Shown one piece after another: positions 35,601 through 45,024 of a stretch of 64,000 nucleotides of DNA. Under the pieces are notes generated by a model, which saw nothing but the letters and a program-made list of their open reading frames with translations, was not told where the DNA came from and did not search any database. The translations under genes and the position numbers were made by a program. The stretch comes from Mesostigma viride. Taxonomy: Eukaryota > Streptophyta > Mesostigmatophyceae > Mesostigmatales > Mesostigmataceae. The DNA is taken from assembly GCA_009746045.1 (NCBI GenBank), contig RPFO01002136.1:62001-126000 (forward strand), read 5' to 3'. The stretch's first letter is position 1. The number at the start of each line of letters is the position of its first letter.

Positions 35601-38217
35601 TGGATGATAATCGTGTACCTATGCAGGTGACCAAAAACTTCCAGCAAGCTTGTGAGCAGTGCGACCATACTAGGGCATAGCAAAAAAAAGGATACAAGTG
35701 TCTATATTGAAGTAGTTAGGGGTAATACTAGATTTTGTGCAAGTAACGTTGGCAAAAGCGTGTGGGGCAACTGTTCCTACACAAGCCTGGAAGGAACACT
35801 AAACTTGGGCTTGTGGCAAATAATCTCTTAAATTTTGTTTACAAATGCCAAGTGCATCGCTAAAACGCGTGATGCAAATTGATTGATGTGTAGGTTTGAC
35901 TTGAATTAAATGTGATGACATGCTCAGATAAATACCTCAGAAGCAAGGTCAAGTAGACTTGCATGGTCGGGCATGCTCTTAACCTCCCGCATTCATCTAA
36001 GCATGATCCAGGACTCCAGGTGTAAACGGCAAGAGCACACCATTCCAGGTATTGAGATGACACCGTCACAAATTTACCTTGTCCTTGACCTCCTTGTCAG
36101 CGCCCTGGCTGATAAGGTGCTGGACGACATCCGCATGGCCGTTTGTCACCGCAAGAATCAGCGGGGTGTCCCAAACCTGCATATGGCAGGCAGAGAAATT
36201 CAAGATACAGTCCCAGACCGAACATGGAATCCTTTCCTCTAGTTACTTCATGCCCTCTAATCAAGCATCAGCACTAAGCTCCTGGTAAACCTGAAATATT
36301 CCGCTCATACGTACAGTCTCTGACCAATTGCCATACCTGACGTTTACTAAGCAGTGATTGTCAAATAAGAATGTCAGTAATGTCCTCTCATCTGCTTCTA
36401 TAGTCTCCACAGCCATATTTGCGAAAGAACGGCTGCTTCTGACTGACAGCTGCAGCAATTCTGACACATCTCCATCTTCACCCACAGGCTGCCTTGCTTT
36501 CAACGCCTTGGTATGAGCCCTCAAATGACAGGGAGACAAGCAGCAAATGGAGTTCTTCAGCAGGCAGGCTCATCAAAAAATGAATCCACTTAAGTTTTTC
36601 TGGCTGGAGGAACTAAACTACCCCGCACCTTGTTCTTGGCCTCCAGGTTGGCACCAATGGCCACCAGACACTTGGCGATATCCAGGCGACCCTCCTTGGA
36701 CGCCTCATGCAACGGGGTGTTCATTTCCTGTGTCATGCCACCATAGCAAGAACAGCCGAAGCAGTAGAAACCGCAAACCATCTCAGGGCATGCATTGTCA
36801 AACATATCATGGCCATGCTGCTGGAAGGTTCGCAATCCTTTGAAAATTTTACACCGCCTTTCCTTAATGCTCTCCGGGTGGGCAAGAGCGGGCTACCCAG
36901 TTGAAACACCAGCAAGTGTTTAAGTCAAAGAAAGTGCAAACCTGGGTACCTTGTTACCGGATGTGAGTTCTGTGAGAAAAAAGCCCCAGTCCTGTTTATT
37001 CCATTCCCGTTAATGGATAAGTTGAAGCTGCCACTGTTATTCATCAGCATGGATCCTCGACTATCGAAAGCCATGCTCCTTCTGGATTGGTGGTGTTTAT
37101 GATAAGTTATTGAAACATCCACAGCAGGATATGGTCAGTCAGCAGGGCATTAGCGCACTGCCATTGCTGCGAAATACTGGCGGCAACCCTGTCCACTGCG
37201 GATTGCCAAGGGATACTTTATATGGTGCCATCAAAATGCCATCAAGTGCTCACCTCATCCCGTCTGTCCATCACCATCTTCAAAGCCTCTACCATTCCCT
37301 TCATCTGCCCCTCCAGCTCTGCAGCTTTGGATAGGGAGGCTGACGACTCAGCTGCTTTCTCAGCCAAAGCCTGCTCTGCCGCAGCCGCCCTGGCTTGGAG
37401 ACGCTGGAGCTCCTCCGCTGACGCGCGTGATGCCTCGGAATTCCGCTGCGCCTGCTTCTTCCAGAATTCGACCTGTGACTTGAAGGCATCAGCCCCAGCC
37501 TCAGGATATGCGTTTTCAGGAGACAGGCTCACAGTCCCATTTCTAAAATTGGATGGGTCTTGTGATGCCTGCGCCTCTGGATGCTCCTTTGAAGCCTCCT
37601 TGCCTCCTTGTCCGATGCATGCGTCCAGCTTGCTGCTGATCTCGGCAAGCCTCTGCTCAACCCTCTCTAATTCTTGCGTGTGGTGTTGGCAGCAGCATGG
37701 CTTGCTGCCCCCCGATGCGCTTTCCTGAAAGCGACGTTAGCAAGACGATGTCAAGGATCGCAAGGCTCATTACAGTCATGATATCTGAAGAACGTGCAAA
37801 CCGTAGCAGTAAGACTTAGAGCATGATCAGCAGCTGCTTGCCATGACATTTGACCAGTATAGTGGAACTGGATTTAATGTATTCCACGAGGTTAGTCGCT
37901 CCTATTCGAGCAAGAGCTGGCAAAGTAAAATTCACAAATATCGAAGAAATATAGCATTATCAATTTTTCGAAGTCGTCCAAACTTCACCGTCTAGTAACA
38001 CTAGTACTGAGAACTCTACTTAAGCAACCTGGAGGAGGATGACGCCACTAGCGTCGATAGAAACGGGAGATGAGTCGATGCTTTGCCCTCCATTTTCATT
38101 TTTCAATGAAACAAGATCCATGTTGCAGTCAAAACTTGAAGGCGCTCTATCACTAGCCAGCAAATACACAGGAGCAACCCCCAACGAGCTGGAGGTGTTT
38201 CTATGATTGACTCGCAA
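11622..38217 (-). CDS. Ankyrin-repeat protein with N-terminal coiled coil; one repeat per exon
   Basis: Modelled as 19 exons, all phase 0, 789 aa. N-terminal exons are 38029-38217 and 37254-37724. Ankyrin exons are 36629-36727, 36078-36176, 34294-34392, 33428-33529, 32550-32651, 31672-31773, 30399-30500, 29810-29908, 29300-29404, 27638-27739, 27060-27161, 24917-25012, 24337-24438, 22155-22256, 21572-21673 and 12604-12711. The end cap is 11622-11708. Exon lengths are 96-108 bases, each giving one 32-36 residue repeat such as NALLLAARGGNLELVKYLVE. The first three repeats are classical 33-mers (NTPLHEASKEGRLDIAKCLV); later ones share a KGMSLEAKD ending with one extra residue. Five introns use GC donors (GAG|GCAAGT or AAG|GCAAGA). 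Ankyrin arrays bind proteins; the partner is unknown, and no enzymatic domain or membrane segment is seen. Exons could have been missed in the 9-kb intron, and whether all repeats join one transcript is inferred. Confidence 0.75.
13240..13560 (-). repeat. Duplicated segment, copy 1 (partner at about 21140-21380)
   Basis: On the minus strand both copies read LTQWTS, then AAALLQ, AS, LGY and, here, GWQTAAFRASLQ. They keep the same reading frame over about 30 residues, and weaker similarity extends beyond. Conservation of the protein pattern rather than only the DNA hints at a former coding sequence, perhaps from a mobile element. Confidence 0.6.
17324..18016. mobile_element. Pogo/mariner-like non-autonomous DNA transposon (MITE)
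   Basis: The left end is CAGTCATTACCGCATTAAGT after TA at 17322-17323. The right end, read in reverse complement, is CAGTCGTTAC followed by copies of a TTAAGTTG motif, and is followed by TA at 18017-18018. The subterminal regions of both ends contain inverted TACCGC(A/G)TTAAGTTG blocks. TA target duplication plus a CAGT start is typical of the Tc1/mariner group, and the TTAAGT-rich ends recall pogo/Tigger elements. There is no transposase ORF. It lies in the long ankyrin-gene intron. Confidence 0.7.
21140..21380 (-). repeat. Duplicated segment, copy 2 (partner at about 13240-13560)
   Basis: Reads LTQWTSAVAAALLQLASATQ and FLGYLG on the minus strand, matching the 13.3-kb copy, but meets a stop just after LGYLG. 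It lies about 200 bases from the nearest ankyrin exon and overlaps an unrelated 125-codon plus-strand frame. Confidence 0.6.
21572..29908 (-). repeat. Four tandem blocks of 2.2-2.8 kb, each with two ankyrin exons
   Basis: Two exon types alternate. Type A (YGRNALLLAARGGNLELVKY, acceptor with two AGs in tandem) is at 21572, 24337, 27060 and 29300. Type B (ENALLGAAQGGHFELVKYLV, often ending GATSK or GATDK) is at 22155, 24917, 27638 and 29810. Spacing of A exons is 2765, 2723 and 2240 bases, with intron sequence conserved over most of each block (for example the shared segments at 24.1, 26.8 and 29.1 kb). The blocks are more diverged than the 878-bp array, so this expansion is older. All exons stay open. 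Confidence 0.9.
31066..33664 (-). repeat. Three tandem 878-bp copies, each with one ankyrin exon
   Basis: Equivalent points recur exactly 878 bases apart: exon low ends at 31672, 32550 and 33428, and matching flanking sequence throughout. The copies differ by only a few substitutions and small changes (for example MSLDAKDE in the 31.7-kb copy and MSLEAKDE in the others). Each exon is 102 bases and phase 0 and uses the same GC donor GAG|GCAAGT, so each duplication added 34 residues without a frame change. Near-identity suggests recent events or ongoing homogenisation; a collapsed or expanded assembly is also possible. Confidence 0.95.
34580..36077. other. Ankyrin-gene intron with a plus-strand TATA-like motif
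   Basis: This intron between two ankyrin exons has no recognised gene. A TATATAAA at 34773-34780 on the plus strand stands before CCCCCTTCGG, in a layout like a core promoter, but no downstream ORF supports it. Confidence 0.25.
37254..37724 (-). CDS. Coiled-coil exon of the ankyrin gene
   Basis: This 157-codon exon starts after the acceptor CGCTTTCAG and ends at a GTGAGC donor. It encodes a Cys-rich start (SKPCCCQHH), a first heptad-like stretch (ELERVEQRLAEISSKLDACI), a Ser/Pro linker, and a long Ala/Glu-rich helix containing EELQRLQARAAAAEQALAEK and ending KMVMDRRDE. The composition predicts a coiled coil that could dimerise the protein and present the ankyrin array. Its start is duplicated at positions 1-65. 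Confidence 0.7.
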
Positions 38218-38560
38218 TGAGGAAAATATCTAGAAGAATTCACGTTTTTTCAGGCAGTAACGTGCTCTGATACCCCAGCGCTATGCCTGCCAGGCTTCGG
38301 GTCTTTTCCACCATACATTAAATTGTTGTAATTGGCTACAAACGTTCCAAGTTATTCAAGTAGCAGAGGAATTCTTCTTACAAAAATTCGGCAAGTGGAC
38401 CTTGCTGGCCCAGCAAGATTAAACTAACATTTAGACGATCCAGGAACGAGTGCCTACGTAGAAAGCAGAAATTGACATACGAACATGAACCCGTAAAGAT
38501 TTGGTTTCTTGAAGGCCTATCGAGACGTGTCGCTGGAAGAAAAACGCTTTGGCAAGATTT
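37725..38560. other. First intron, first exon and upstream region of the ankyrin gene up to the LINE
   Basis: The first exon is 38029-38217 (MRVNHRNTSSSLGVAP onward). The interval 38218-38546 is presumably its promoter; no core element is obvious. The LINE's 3' end lies only about 340 bases upstream of this start codon and is transcribed toward it. Confidence 0.4.
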
Positions 38561-38644
38561 TTTTTTTTTTCCGGTGAAATGGGTGTTAGTTTATTTCCAT
38601 ATCAAGTAACGTGCGTGTTTGCAACTTGCCCGTTGAAACTCTAC

Positions 38645-38845
38645 GGCGGAGCCAATTTTCGGAAGAACCTCACCCTTATGCTTGCAAATTCGGGACAAAT
38701 TCGGTGGATGTATGTATGGATGTATGTATGTATGGATGGATTGACGGATTTTCATCCCCTATTCCTATGTTTTCTCACGTGTACGGCCTTATAAGCTTCG
38801 CCAATTCTGGCGAACCTGACGGTTCTTCCGAAAATTGGCTCCGCC
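38645..38845. repeat. Perfect 25-bp inverted repeat in the LINE 3' UTR, with a (TATG)n stretch between
   Basis: The arms 38645-38669 and 38821-38845 are exact reverse complements (GGCGGAGCCAATTTTC... and ...GAAAATTGGCTCCGCC). A tetranucleotide TATG/GATG run lies at about 38703-38746, and a smaller hairpin TCGCCAATTCTGGCGA is nearby at about 38799-38814. It could be a small MITE inserted in the LINE or a stem in the LINE RNA. No target duplication is evident. Confidence 0.85.
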
Positions 38846-38922
38846 TGATAACAGTTAAGGTGACCCAGGTATGCCAAAAATAGCCTGAAATGCCTAGTTT
38901 TGCCTAAATTGGGGTGCCCGCA

Positions 38923-41900
38923 TTAATAAGGCGCGCCCTGCGACCAAGGTAGCCATTGTACTGTAGATATATCGTCATCCGGCATACGTGTAAAGACCTG
39001 GTTCATGCCCATGAGTGCATGGAAGACTTCCAGGGGGCTGGGGGTGTCATTGTTAGGGCCCGGGTCCCATACTTTGTGTTGTTCCGTCGCCAGGAGCCAG
39101 TAACGACGCATAGCCAGGTTCCAAGAGGAGATAAACCGGCGGACCACGGCACCTCTCGTGTACGCGGCACGTAACGTGAATACGGTCTCGTTGCGAACTT
39201 GCCATATGGTGTGAAGCATCGTCGTGCGTAGCCATATCCATGCCATCTGGTTGGCTGTGAGGCTCGCGTCCCGTAATCCCGTGATGCCGAAAATAACCGT
39301 AGATAGTGTGACGGTGGTGGGGGGAGCTGTAATAGCCATCCACTTGGCCCATATACCCAGCAGCCATTGCCAAACCCCGGCGAGTTGGCAGTCCAGAAAT
39401 CTGTGCTCAATTGTTTCATCTGGAAAGTTGCATAAGCACGCCGCCGCGTGGGAGTACCGGTGGTGCAATTGGGAATTGACCCCGATGGCCCGATGCATAA
39501 GCAGGTGCTGGACGTCGGTGGCCCGTTTGTCAACCAATGGGTGATCAACTGCCAAGGTAATGTTCTTGATCCAGGTGTAGCCCGGCCACTCGGGGTGCCA
39601 GCGGAGGCGACCCGGGTGCATCCTATGATTTTTATGTAGAAGTAGCCGGTATCCCCAGTCTGCCGTGTACTCGAAAAGGCACTTCGTCATGGGGGTGCCG
39701 CCAGATGTGAGGACCCACCCAAATTCTAGCGGGTCTAGAGCAAGCGTGTCCAGTCGCCCTTTGCCAACATGTAGCCATGTGGTGTCGCGTATCACTGTGG
39801 TGGGGTCCAAGGGTAACATGCACGCCTGTGACAGTGACCACGGGACCACTCGAATGCGGTGACATTGAAATGCTGGAATGTAGGCGTACGATGTAATCAA
39901 TTTGCCGAGAAGTCCTTGACCGTCGGGTGTCTCCTGGAGCAATTGTATGGTAACGCCCGTCGACGCGACCGCAACGATGCAGCCCTTATGTATGGGCGTG
40001 TCGCGATCCGGGTAATAGCTCACCCATTCCCCGACTTGTAGGGGTTTGCGTGGGGTTGTCATGAGGGTATGCCATCCTGCGGGAATTGCTTGTAGAAGGT
40101 TGTCCCAAGCTGGTCGGCTGGGCATGTTTGCGATCCACGCACTGATTTCCGTGTATGTTAGGAGGCGATATCGGTCACCGTCAGCCGCGTATAAATCGAT
40201 GATTCGCGTAACCGGCGGGTTGGCCGTCAAAAAGCCCTCATATGGGTTGCGGCCGCTTAAAACACCAAACACATTATGCTCACTATCGCGCAGCAAATCA
40301 TTGAAATATAATGGTTGGCGTGCCACCTCTTCCCGCGTGGTAGGGTGAGCAATTCTGTCCGGTTTTAGGTTCTTATAACCTTTCCACATACGTGCCCAGT
40401 ACCATGATAAGCCTTTATACGAAGTGAGCGCACATGTAAGTATTGCTGCCCCCAAGTGCCATGATGTACCATTGTTGTGGGTATAGGTTGTGGCGAAAGC
40501 TTCTTGTGCCAACATACAACCAGGGTGTGCGTTTACGCCTATGAAAGCGGTTAGGATCTGTTTGGTGTACACTGACCATAAGCGCCACTCCATATTATGT
40601 AAGCCCAAGCCTCCTTGAACCCATGGCATATAGGACATGTCCCGATCGATCCATCCCGGCACCGTGTGTGTTATGATACCCTGCTGTTTCCAAACAAAAT
40701 TGCTGCCGATTCGTTGGATGATCTTGGTGGTGTACTCGTTAGGTGGGTGACCTTGGCAGTAGTAGAGCACTTTGGAGAATAACATTTGGTTGGTGATGAG
40801 GACCCTGCCCCGTAGGCTGAGACGGGGAACCGCTGCCCATCTTGATGCCGCTTGGAGCATGCCTGTGAGTTTGCCACTGTGTGTTGTGTTGTCATACAAA
40901 AAGGTGGGGTGTTCAGCAAGACGTCCATCCATAGTGCAACCGATAGGGCAGTTGTGTAATAGGTGGTGACCGTCTGGCTGGACCCATGTCACAGGCAGAT
41001 TAGGGAGTGATAAGCGGGGGGAGGATCCTCTCCCGATGTGCAGCCCCGTGGACTTTTGCACGTTACACCGCTGTTGAGAGGCCATAGAGTATGTCGTGAT
41101 ATTCTCCATGATAGCATGCACATCGGTAGTGGAGGTGCAGACATTAGTGGTGTCATCAACATAAGCAGTTTGGAACAAACCTCGCGGTTTACCTTGGATG
41201 GGGAAGCCCCTGATCCTGTTGTCGCGAGCGTGCAAAAAGAACAGCCCGGCATGCGCAAGAAGAAACAGGAGCGGGGACATGCAGTCGCCTTGTGGGAGTG
41301 ACCTAGAGCTAGTGCCTGTGCGTGAGAAGTGCCCGTTTAGGAGTAGGGTCCATGAGAGCGATTGAATCATACCGATGGTGACATGCGTGAAAGTGCCACC
41401 AAATCCGAAACCGCGCAATGTCTTCTCAAGGTAGTCCCAACACATGCGGTCAAAAGCTTTTTTGAAATCCCAGAATAGTATGATGCCGAGTATGTTGTGG
41501 CGCCACGCTTTTTCCACTATGTCCATAAGCATGGTAATGCTATCGTTTATGTGTAGGTTAGCGCGGAAGCCGACTTGTTCCGGACCGATTAGGTCGTCGA
41601 GTACTGTGTAAATGCGTAGTTGTAGTATTTTACTGATGATTTTGTACGCAACCGTGAGTAGTCGTATGGGACGGTAGTTTTGCCATTGAGTTTTAGACCC
41701 CTTTTTAAATATGAGGATTAGTGCGGTTTCTGCCCAGTTGCCAGGGACGATACCTGTGCGCCATACTTCGAGGACGCATTTGTAAAAGCCGGCAGAAAGG
41801 TCGGGCCAAAACTTCCTCCAAAATTCTACAGGGATGCCGTCCACTCCGGGTGCACTACCGAGTTTGATTTTGAGCATAGCAGCCTGTGTCTCAGCTTGTG

Positions 41901-43329
41901 TGGGTGTCTGATCTAGTTCTTGCTGCTGCGTGGTGGTGAGGCGCCGTGGTATCGCCTGAAGGACTTGGTGGATAGCTTGAGGTGCTTGAGGGTGCGGTTT
42001 ACTTCGGAATAGCTTCGTAAAATATTGATGACCGCTGTTTAGTATGGAATGGGTGTCGGTGTGGATGCCCTGGTCGTCGTGAATTTCAGTTATCAGCGTG
42101 TGTGTTCGTTGCTTCGGGAGGAGTGCAAAATATTCTTTATTCATTTTTTCCCCCGTTGTGTGCCACCAAAGGTTTTCCGCATCTATGGCGTTAGCGTGTC
42201 TTTCGTATCGTAGTTTGTCCAAGGCTAGCTGGGCTTGTTGCATTTTCGCCATGTCATAAGTAGTGAGTGTTTGCTTAAGTTGTAGACGATTGACAATACG
42301 TTCGTAACATCGGTATTCATGGCCTTTCTGTTGTCTAAGCTCAGCAGTGTATTTCTTAGAAAGTTGCAGTACATGTTGTAGGCCGGCTTGCATCCATCGA
42401 CAATGATCGGTATAGTGAGGGATGCTGGCCACCCACTCTCGCCAAAAAGCTTTTACTTGAGCCGTGAATGTTTGATCCCTCAATAAGTCTCGGTTGAAGC
42501 GGGGGATACCGGGTCCCCGCGTCGGTGGGGTGTGGTGCGTTAAGGTGATAATACAAGGGTAGTGGTCCGAAAGAGTGATAGAGCGATCTACCCTAGCATG
42601 ACATACAAGGTCCGCCCAAGCGTGCGTGGCATAGATTCTGTCTAGACGGCGTGTGATGCGGTGACCGTCGCGTGTTGCAAGCCAAGTGTGGTCGTTGTCC
42701 CTGGAGCGCAGTAGGTCGTGTAGGTTAAGCTCTAGTAGCTGTTCGTGAAAGGGGTTTGTACGTGATTGAGGGTGCGCCGCCATGTCTAGATTGAAATCAC
42801 CCATCAATATGACCTCCAGGCCGTGGGAAATAATGGCGTGGATCATCTGAAACATGTCTTTGAAAAAATTATGTTGTTCAGCTGGGTCGGTTGGGGCGTA
42901 AATTGAAAGAAGGTACCCCTGCTTGCTACCCCAGGTGATGTGCTGTCGTACCCAGCGGCCTTGCCATTGAGCCGCCGCCGTATCTACCGGTTGGGACCAA
43001 GTGTGGCAGGTGAGGTGTGAGGAAGCCGTTTTACGGTATTGAATCAAAGCTGTGCCCCCCTGGGTTCCTCGCGCCCAAGCCCATCGACTCTCACTATTAG
43101 GAGCTAGTGCTCTCACTGCTTTGTTGGCCGTGACCCCGGGGCCTTGAATTTTATGCTCTTGCAGGCCCAGCCAGATCTCATGGGCTGGGCCGCCGTAGCC
43201 CTGCAGTAATGATGCGAGGTGAAGGGTTAATTGCTTGATACGAGTAGTATTGGGAATGCCATTAGCAGTACGTACTCCATAGCTATTGAGACCACGTACA
43301 TTCCATGATACTATGGTGAGTTGGCTCAT
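38923..43329 (-). CDS. LINE ORF2: APE endonuclease, reverse transcriptase and zf-RVT domain
   Basis: 1468 aa, somewhat longer than typical L1 ORF2. Residues 1 to about 265 are an APE-type endonuclease with SWNVRGLN at the start, LQEHK, GDFNLD and SDHYP, which nicks target DNA. The reverse transcriptase follows (about 480-800): YRPIRLL, WDFKKAFD near 620, LPQGDCMSPLLF, and the catalytic YVDDT with Tyr at 723. The C-terminal part has a zf-RVT pattern (HLLMHRAIGVNSQLHHRYSH with following Cys and His) around 1260-1310. All key catalytic residues I can identify are present. It starts 27 bases after ORF1, so translation probably depends on reinitiation or a similar mechanism; this is inferred. Confidence 0.95.
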   Translation of the reverse strand: MSQLTIVSWNVRGLNSYGVRTANGIPNTTRIKQLTLHLASLLQGYGGPAHEIWLGLQEHKIQGPGVTANKAVRALAPNSESRWAWARGTQGGTALIQYRKTASSHLTCHTWSQPVDTAAAQWQGRWVRQHITWGSKQGYLLSIYAPTDPAEQHNFFKDMFQMIHAIISHGLEVILMGDFNLDMAAHPQSRTNPFHEQLLELNLHDLLRSRDNDHTWLATRDGHRITRRLDRIYATHAWADLVCHARVDRSITLSDHYPCIITLTHHTPPTRGPGIPRFNRDLLRDQTFTAQVKAFWREWVASIPHYTDHCRWMQAGLQHVLQLSKKYTAELRQQKGHEYRCYERIVNRLQLKQTLTTYDMAKMQQAQLALDKLRYERHANAIDAENLWWHTTGEKMNKEYFALLPKQRTHTLITEIHDDQGIHTDTHSILNSGHQYFTKLFRSKPHPQAPQAIHQVLQAIPRRLTTTQQQELDQTPTQAETQAAMLKIKLGSAPGVDGIPVEFWRKFWPDLSAGFYKCVLEVWRTGIVPGNWAETALILIFKKGSKTQWQNYRPIRLLTVAYKIISKILQLRIYTVLDDLIGPEQVGFRANLHINDSITMLMDIVEKAWRHNILGIILFWDFKKAFDRMCWDYLEKTLRGFGFGGTFTHVTIGMIQSLSWTLLLNGHFSRTGTSSRSLPQGDCMSPLLFLLAHAGLFFLHARDNRIRGFPIQGKPRGLFQTAYVDDTTNVCTSTTDVHAIMENITTYSMASQQRCNVQKSTGLHIGRGSSPRLSLPNLPVTWVQPDGHHLLHNCPIGCTMDGRLAEHPTFLYDNTTHSGKLTGMLQAASRWAAVPRLSLRGRVLITNQMLFSKVLYYCQGHPPNEYTTKIIQRIGSNFVWKQQGIITHTVPGWIDRDMSYMPWVQGGLGLHNMEWRLWSVYTKQILTAFIGVNAHPGCMLAQEAFATTYTHNNGTSWHLGAAILTCALTSYKGLSWYWARMWKGYKNLKPDRIAHPTTREEVARQPLYFNDLLRDSEHNVFGVLSGRNPYEGFLTANPPVTRIIDLYAADGDRYRLLTYTEISAWIANMPSRPAWDNLLQAIPAGWHTLMTTPRKPLQVGEWVSYYPDRDTPIHKGCIVAVASTGVTIQLLQETPDGQGLLGKLITSYAYIPAFQCHRIRVVPWSLSQACMLPLDPTTVIRDTTWLHVGKGRLDTLALDPLEFGWVLTSGGTPMTKCLFEYTADWGYRLLLHKNHRMHPGRLRWHPEWPGYTWIKNITLAVDHPLVDKRATDVQHLLMHRAIGVNSQLHHRYSHAAACLCNFPDETIEHRFLDCQLAGVWQWLLGIWAKWMAITAPPTTVTLSTVIFGITGLRDASLTANQMAWIWLRTTMLHTIWQVRNETVFTLRAAYTRGAVVRRFISSWNLAMRRYWLLATEQHKVWDPGPNNDTPSPLEVFHALMGMNQVFTRMPDDDISTVQWLPWSQGAPY

Positions 43330-43356
43330 GTTAGTGGCGTATCAGGCAGGTCTTAC

Positions 43357-45024
43357 CTAGTCACGGTGGGCGCGGCCGCCACGTCCGTTGCGTCCGGCGC
43401 CGCCACGGATGTCCAGGCCGGTGTTGTGAGTGACCCCGGTGGCTGCCGGCCGGGCGCGCTTAGTTCCTTGCCCCGGCGCCTCCGTGTCCATGTGTTCCCC
43501 GATCTCGTCCCCCTCCTCAAGATTCTCCGGTAGGCTGAGCTCTGCCCCGTTGGCGGCGTTGGGAATGTGCAGCGGCGATCCCGGTGGCTCGGTGTCCGCG
43601 GTTGGCTGGTCCTTGCGGCGGACAGGCCTGTACTGTGGCCAGGGGGTGCTGCTGCCCTCGAAAAGTTGCTTCTTGGACGTTAGTAGCCATCGCCCGGCCG
43701 CATCCGGTATCTTGCCCGTGTCATCTGGCTGGTATGTGCCTGGGAGGAGGATCTTCACTAGGTCAATTCCCCTCCTGGGACCCCCATTCTCAACGTGGGC
43801 CATGTGAAGGGTGGGGGTTTCCGGGTTGAGTGTGACCAGTGGGTTCAGCGCCAGGCTGTCAATGTGCATCTGCGCGTCGGTCCAGAAGTCGAGTGGGCGT
43901 TGTGTTTTGTACCCACGAGGTTCCCAGACGTACAGGTAGGGTTCGTTGGCCTCGTTGAGCGGGCAGAAAATGGAGTCCTCGTTGCCGGTTGAGGTGATGA
44001 GAAGGTGGAGCTTGAGGGCAATCCTTGCCCCCGCCGGCATACCCAGGTCGTGACAGACCCTCCAGTCGGCCAGTCCGTTCCAGAGGAAGCGGTTGATATC
44101 CTCTCCCATGGTTGTGTTCCGGCTGCCGTTGGGATCCTGGGCATTATCGGGGCGCGGTGTGGGGCCGAGGTTGGCATGAGCCATGCGGTCCTTCTTAGCC
44201 CTGTTAGCCGTGGACCTGTGCGGGCAGTCCTTAGGCTCATGTTCCCGGCTCCTCATGCAGCTGGTGCACACCGGGCGCTCCATGTCGATCTGCGTGGTGA
44301 TCTTGTGGTTGCTGGCGATCTTGCCGGAGTTGTCGTGAGTTTGCACCGTGATGATGTCCGGAATGCAGCGGGGCCCATCCTCCGAGTAGCCGCCCGGCAT
44401 GCCGTAGATCAGGTTTAGACCGTCTCCTGTAAGCCCACGTGCCGGGTCGAAGTTGGGTGTGAACCCCATGGCTGCGGAGTTCACCTTGATTTCTTCTTTT
44501 GCGGCCCGTGATGCTTTGCCTTGAACGGATTCCTCGTAGAGCGCCGGGTTCGACGGCGTGCCCCAGGGTCTGATAAGCATAGGTATCACCGCAATGTCGC
44601 GTGTTTCTGCCGGTAAGTGCGACAGAGTGAGGGTGAATTCGGCACCACTGTACTCGGGCTGGTACTTGTGAAGCCGGAAGACCTTGGGGCCCACCATGAT
44701 GGACGGGTTGCCCTTGCCGTGGACGTAAGCTTTAAGAACTGCCTCAGCAGCTTCTGCGGATGGGAAGCGTACATGGAAGTTTGGTTGGTTTTTTACGCCG
44801 CCCACTATTATACCGCCCCGCTCGGCCATCAGCTTCCTCAGCTCATTCCTGTCAGAGACCGAAGCATCCATGCCGTGTAGGATGATGACCAAGATTTTCT
44901 CTGTAGATGCTTGAAGCGCAGCTTTCAATTCAGGGGACGGTGGAACTTTGCCATGGACAAGGTCGGTGTGGCTCATGGCGTACGGGGCCTGCGGGGCAAC
45001 CATGGAAAAGCGCAGACAAACCAC
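43357..45024 (-). CDS. LINE ORF1: RNA-binding protein with zinc knuckle
   Basis: 555 aa if the first Met is used; MSHTDLVHGK at residue 17 is an alternative start. An N-terminal region (about 45-170, with ILVIILHGMDASVSDRNELR and VRFPSAEAAEAV) looks like the RRM-like fold of algal and plant L1 ORF1 proteins. A CCHC-like knuckle CTSCMRSREHEPKDCPH lies in the middle, and the C-terminus is Gly/Arg-rich (GLDIRGGAGRNGRGGRAHRD). Such proteins coat the LINE RNA and assist reverse transcription. The ORF is uninterrupted. Confidence 0.85.
   Translation of the reverse strand: MVCLRFSMVAPQAPYAMSHTDLVHGKVPPSPELKAALQASTEKILVIILHGMDASVSDRNELRKLMAERGGIIVGGVKNQPNFHVRFPSAEAAEAVLKAYVHGKGNPSIMVGPKVFRLHKYQPEYSGAEFTLTLSHLPAETRDIAVIPMLIRPWGTPSNPALYEESVQGKASRAAKEEIKVNSAAMGFTPNFDPARGLTGDGLNLIYGMPGGYSEDGPRCIPDIITVQTHDNSGKIASNHKITTQIDMERPVCTSCMRSREHEPKDCPHRSTANRAKKDRMAHANLGPTPRPDNAQDPNGSRNTTMGEDINRFLWNGLADWRVCHDLGMPAGARIALKLHLLITSTGNEDSIFCPLNEANEPYLYVWEPRGYKTQRPLDFWTDAQMHIDSLALNPLVTLNPETPTLHMAHVENGGPRRGIDLVKILLPGTYQPDDTGKIPDAAGRWLLTSKKQLFEGSSTPWPQYRPVRRKDQPTADTEPPGSPLHIPNAANGAELSLPENLEEGDEIGEHMDTEAPGQGTKRARPAATGVTHNTGLDIRGGAGRNGRGGRAHRD

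Noticed and set aside
39003-39548. 181-codon frame on the minus strand within the LINE
   Set aside because: Shadow frame of ORF2.
43845-44418. 131- and 137-codon frames within the LINE ORF1 region
   Set aside because: Shadow frames of ORF1; composition follows the overlapping true frame.
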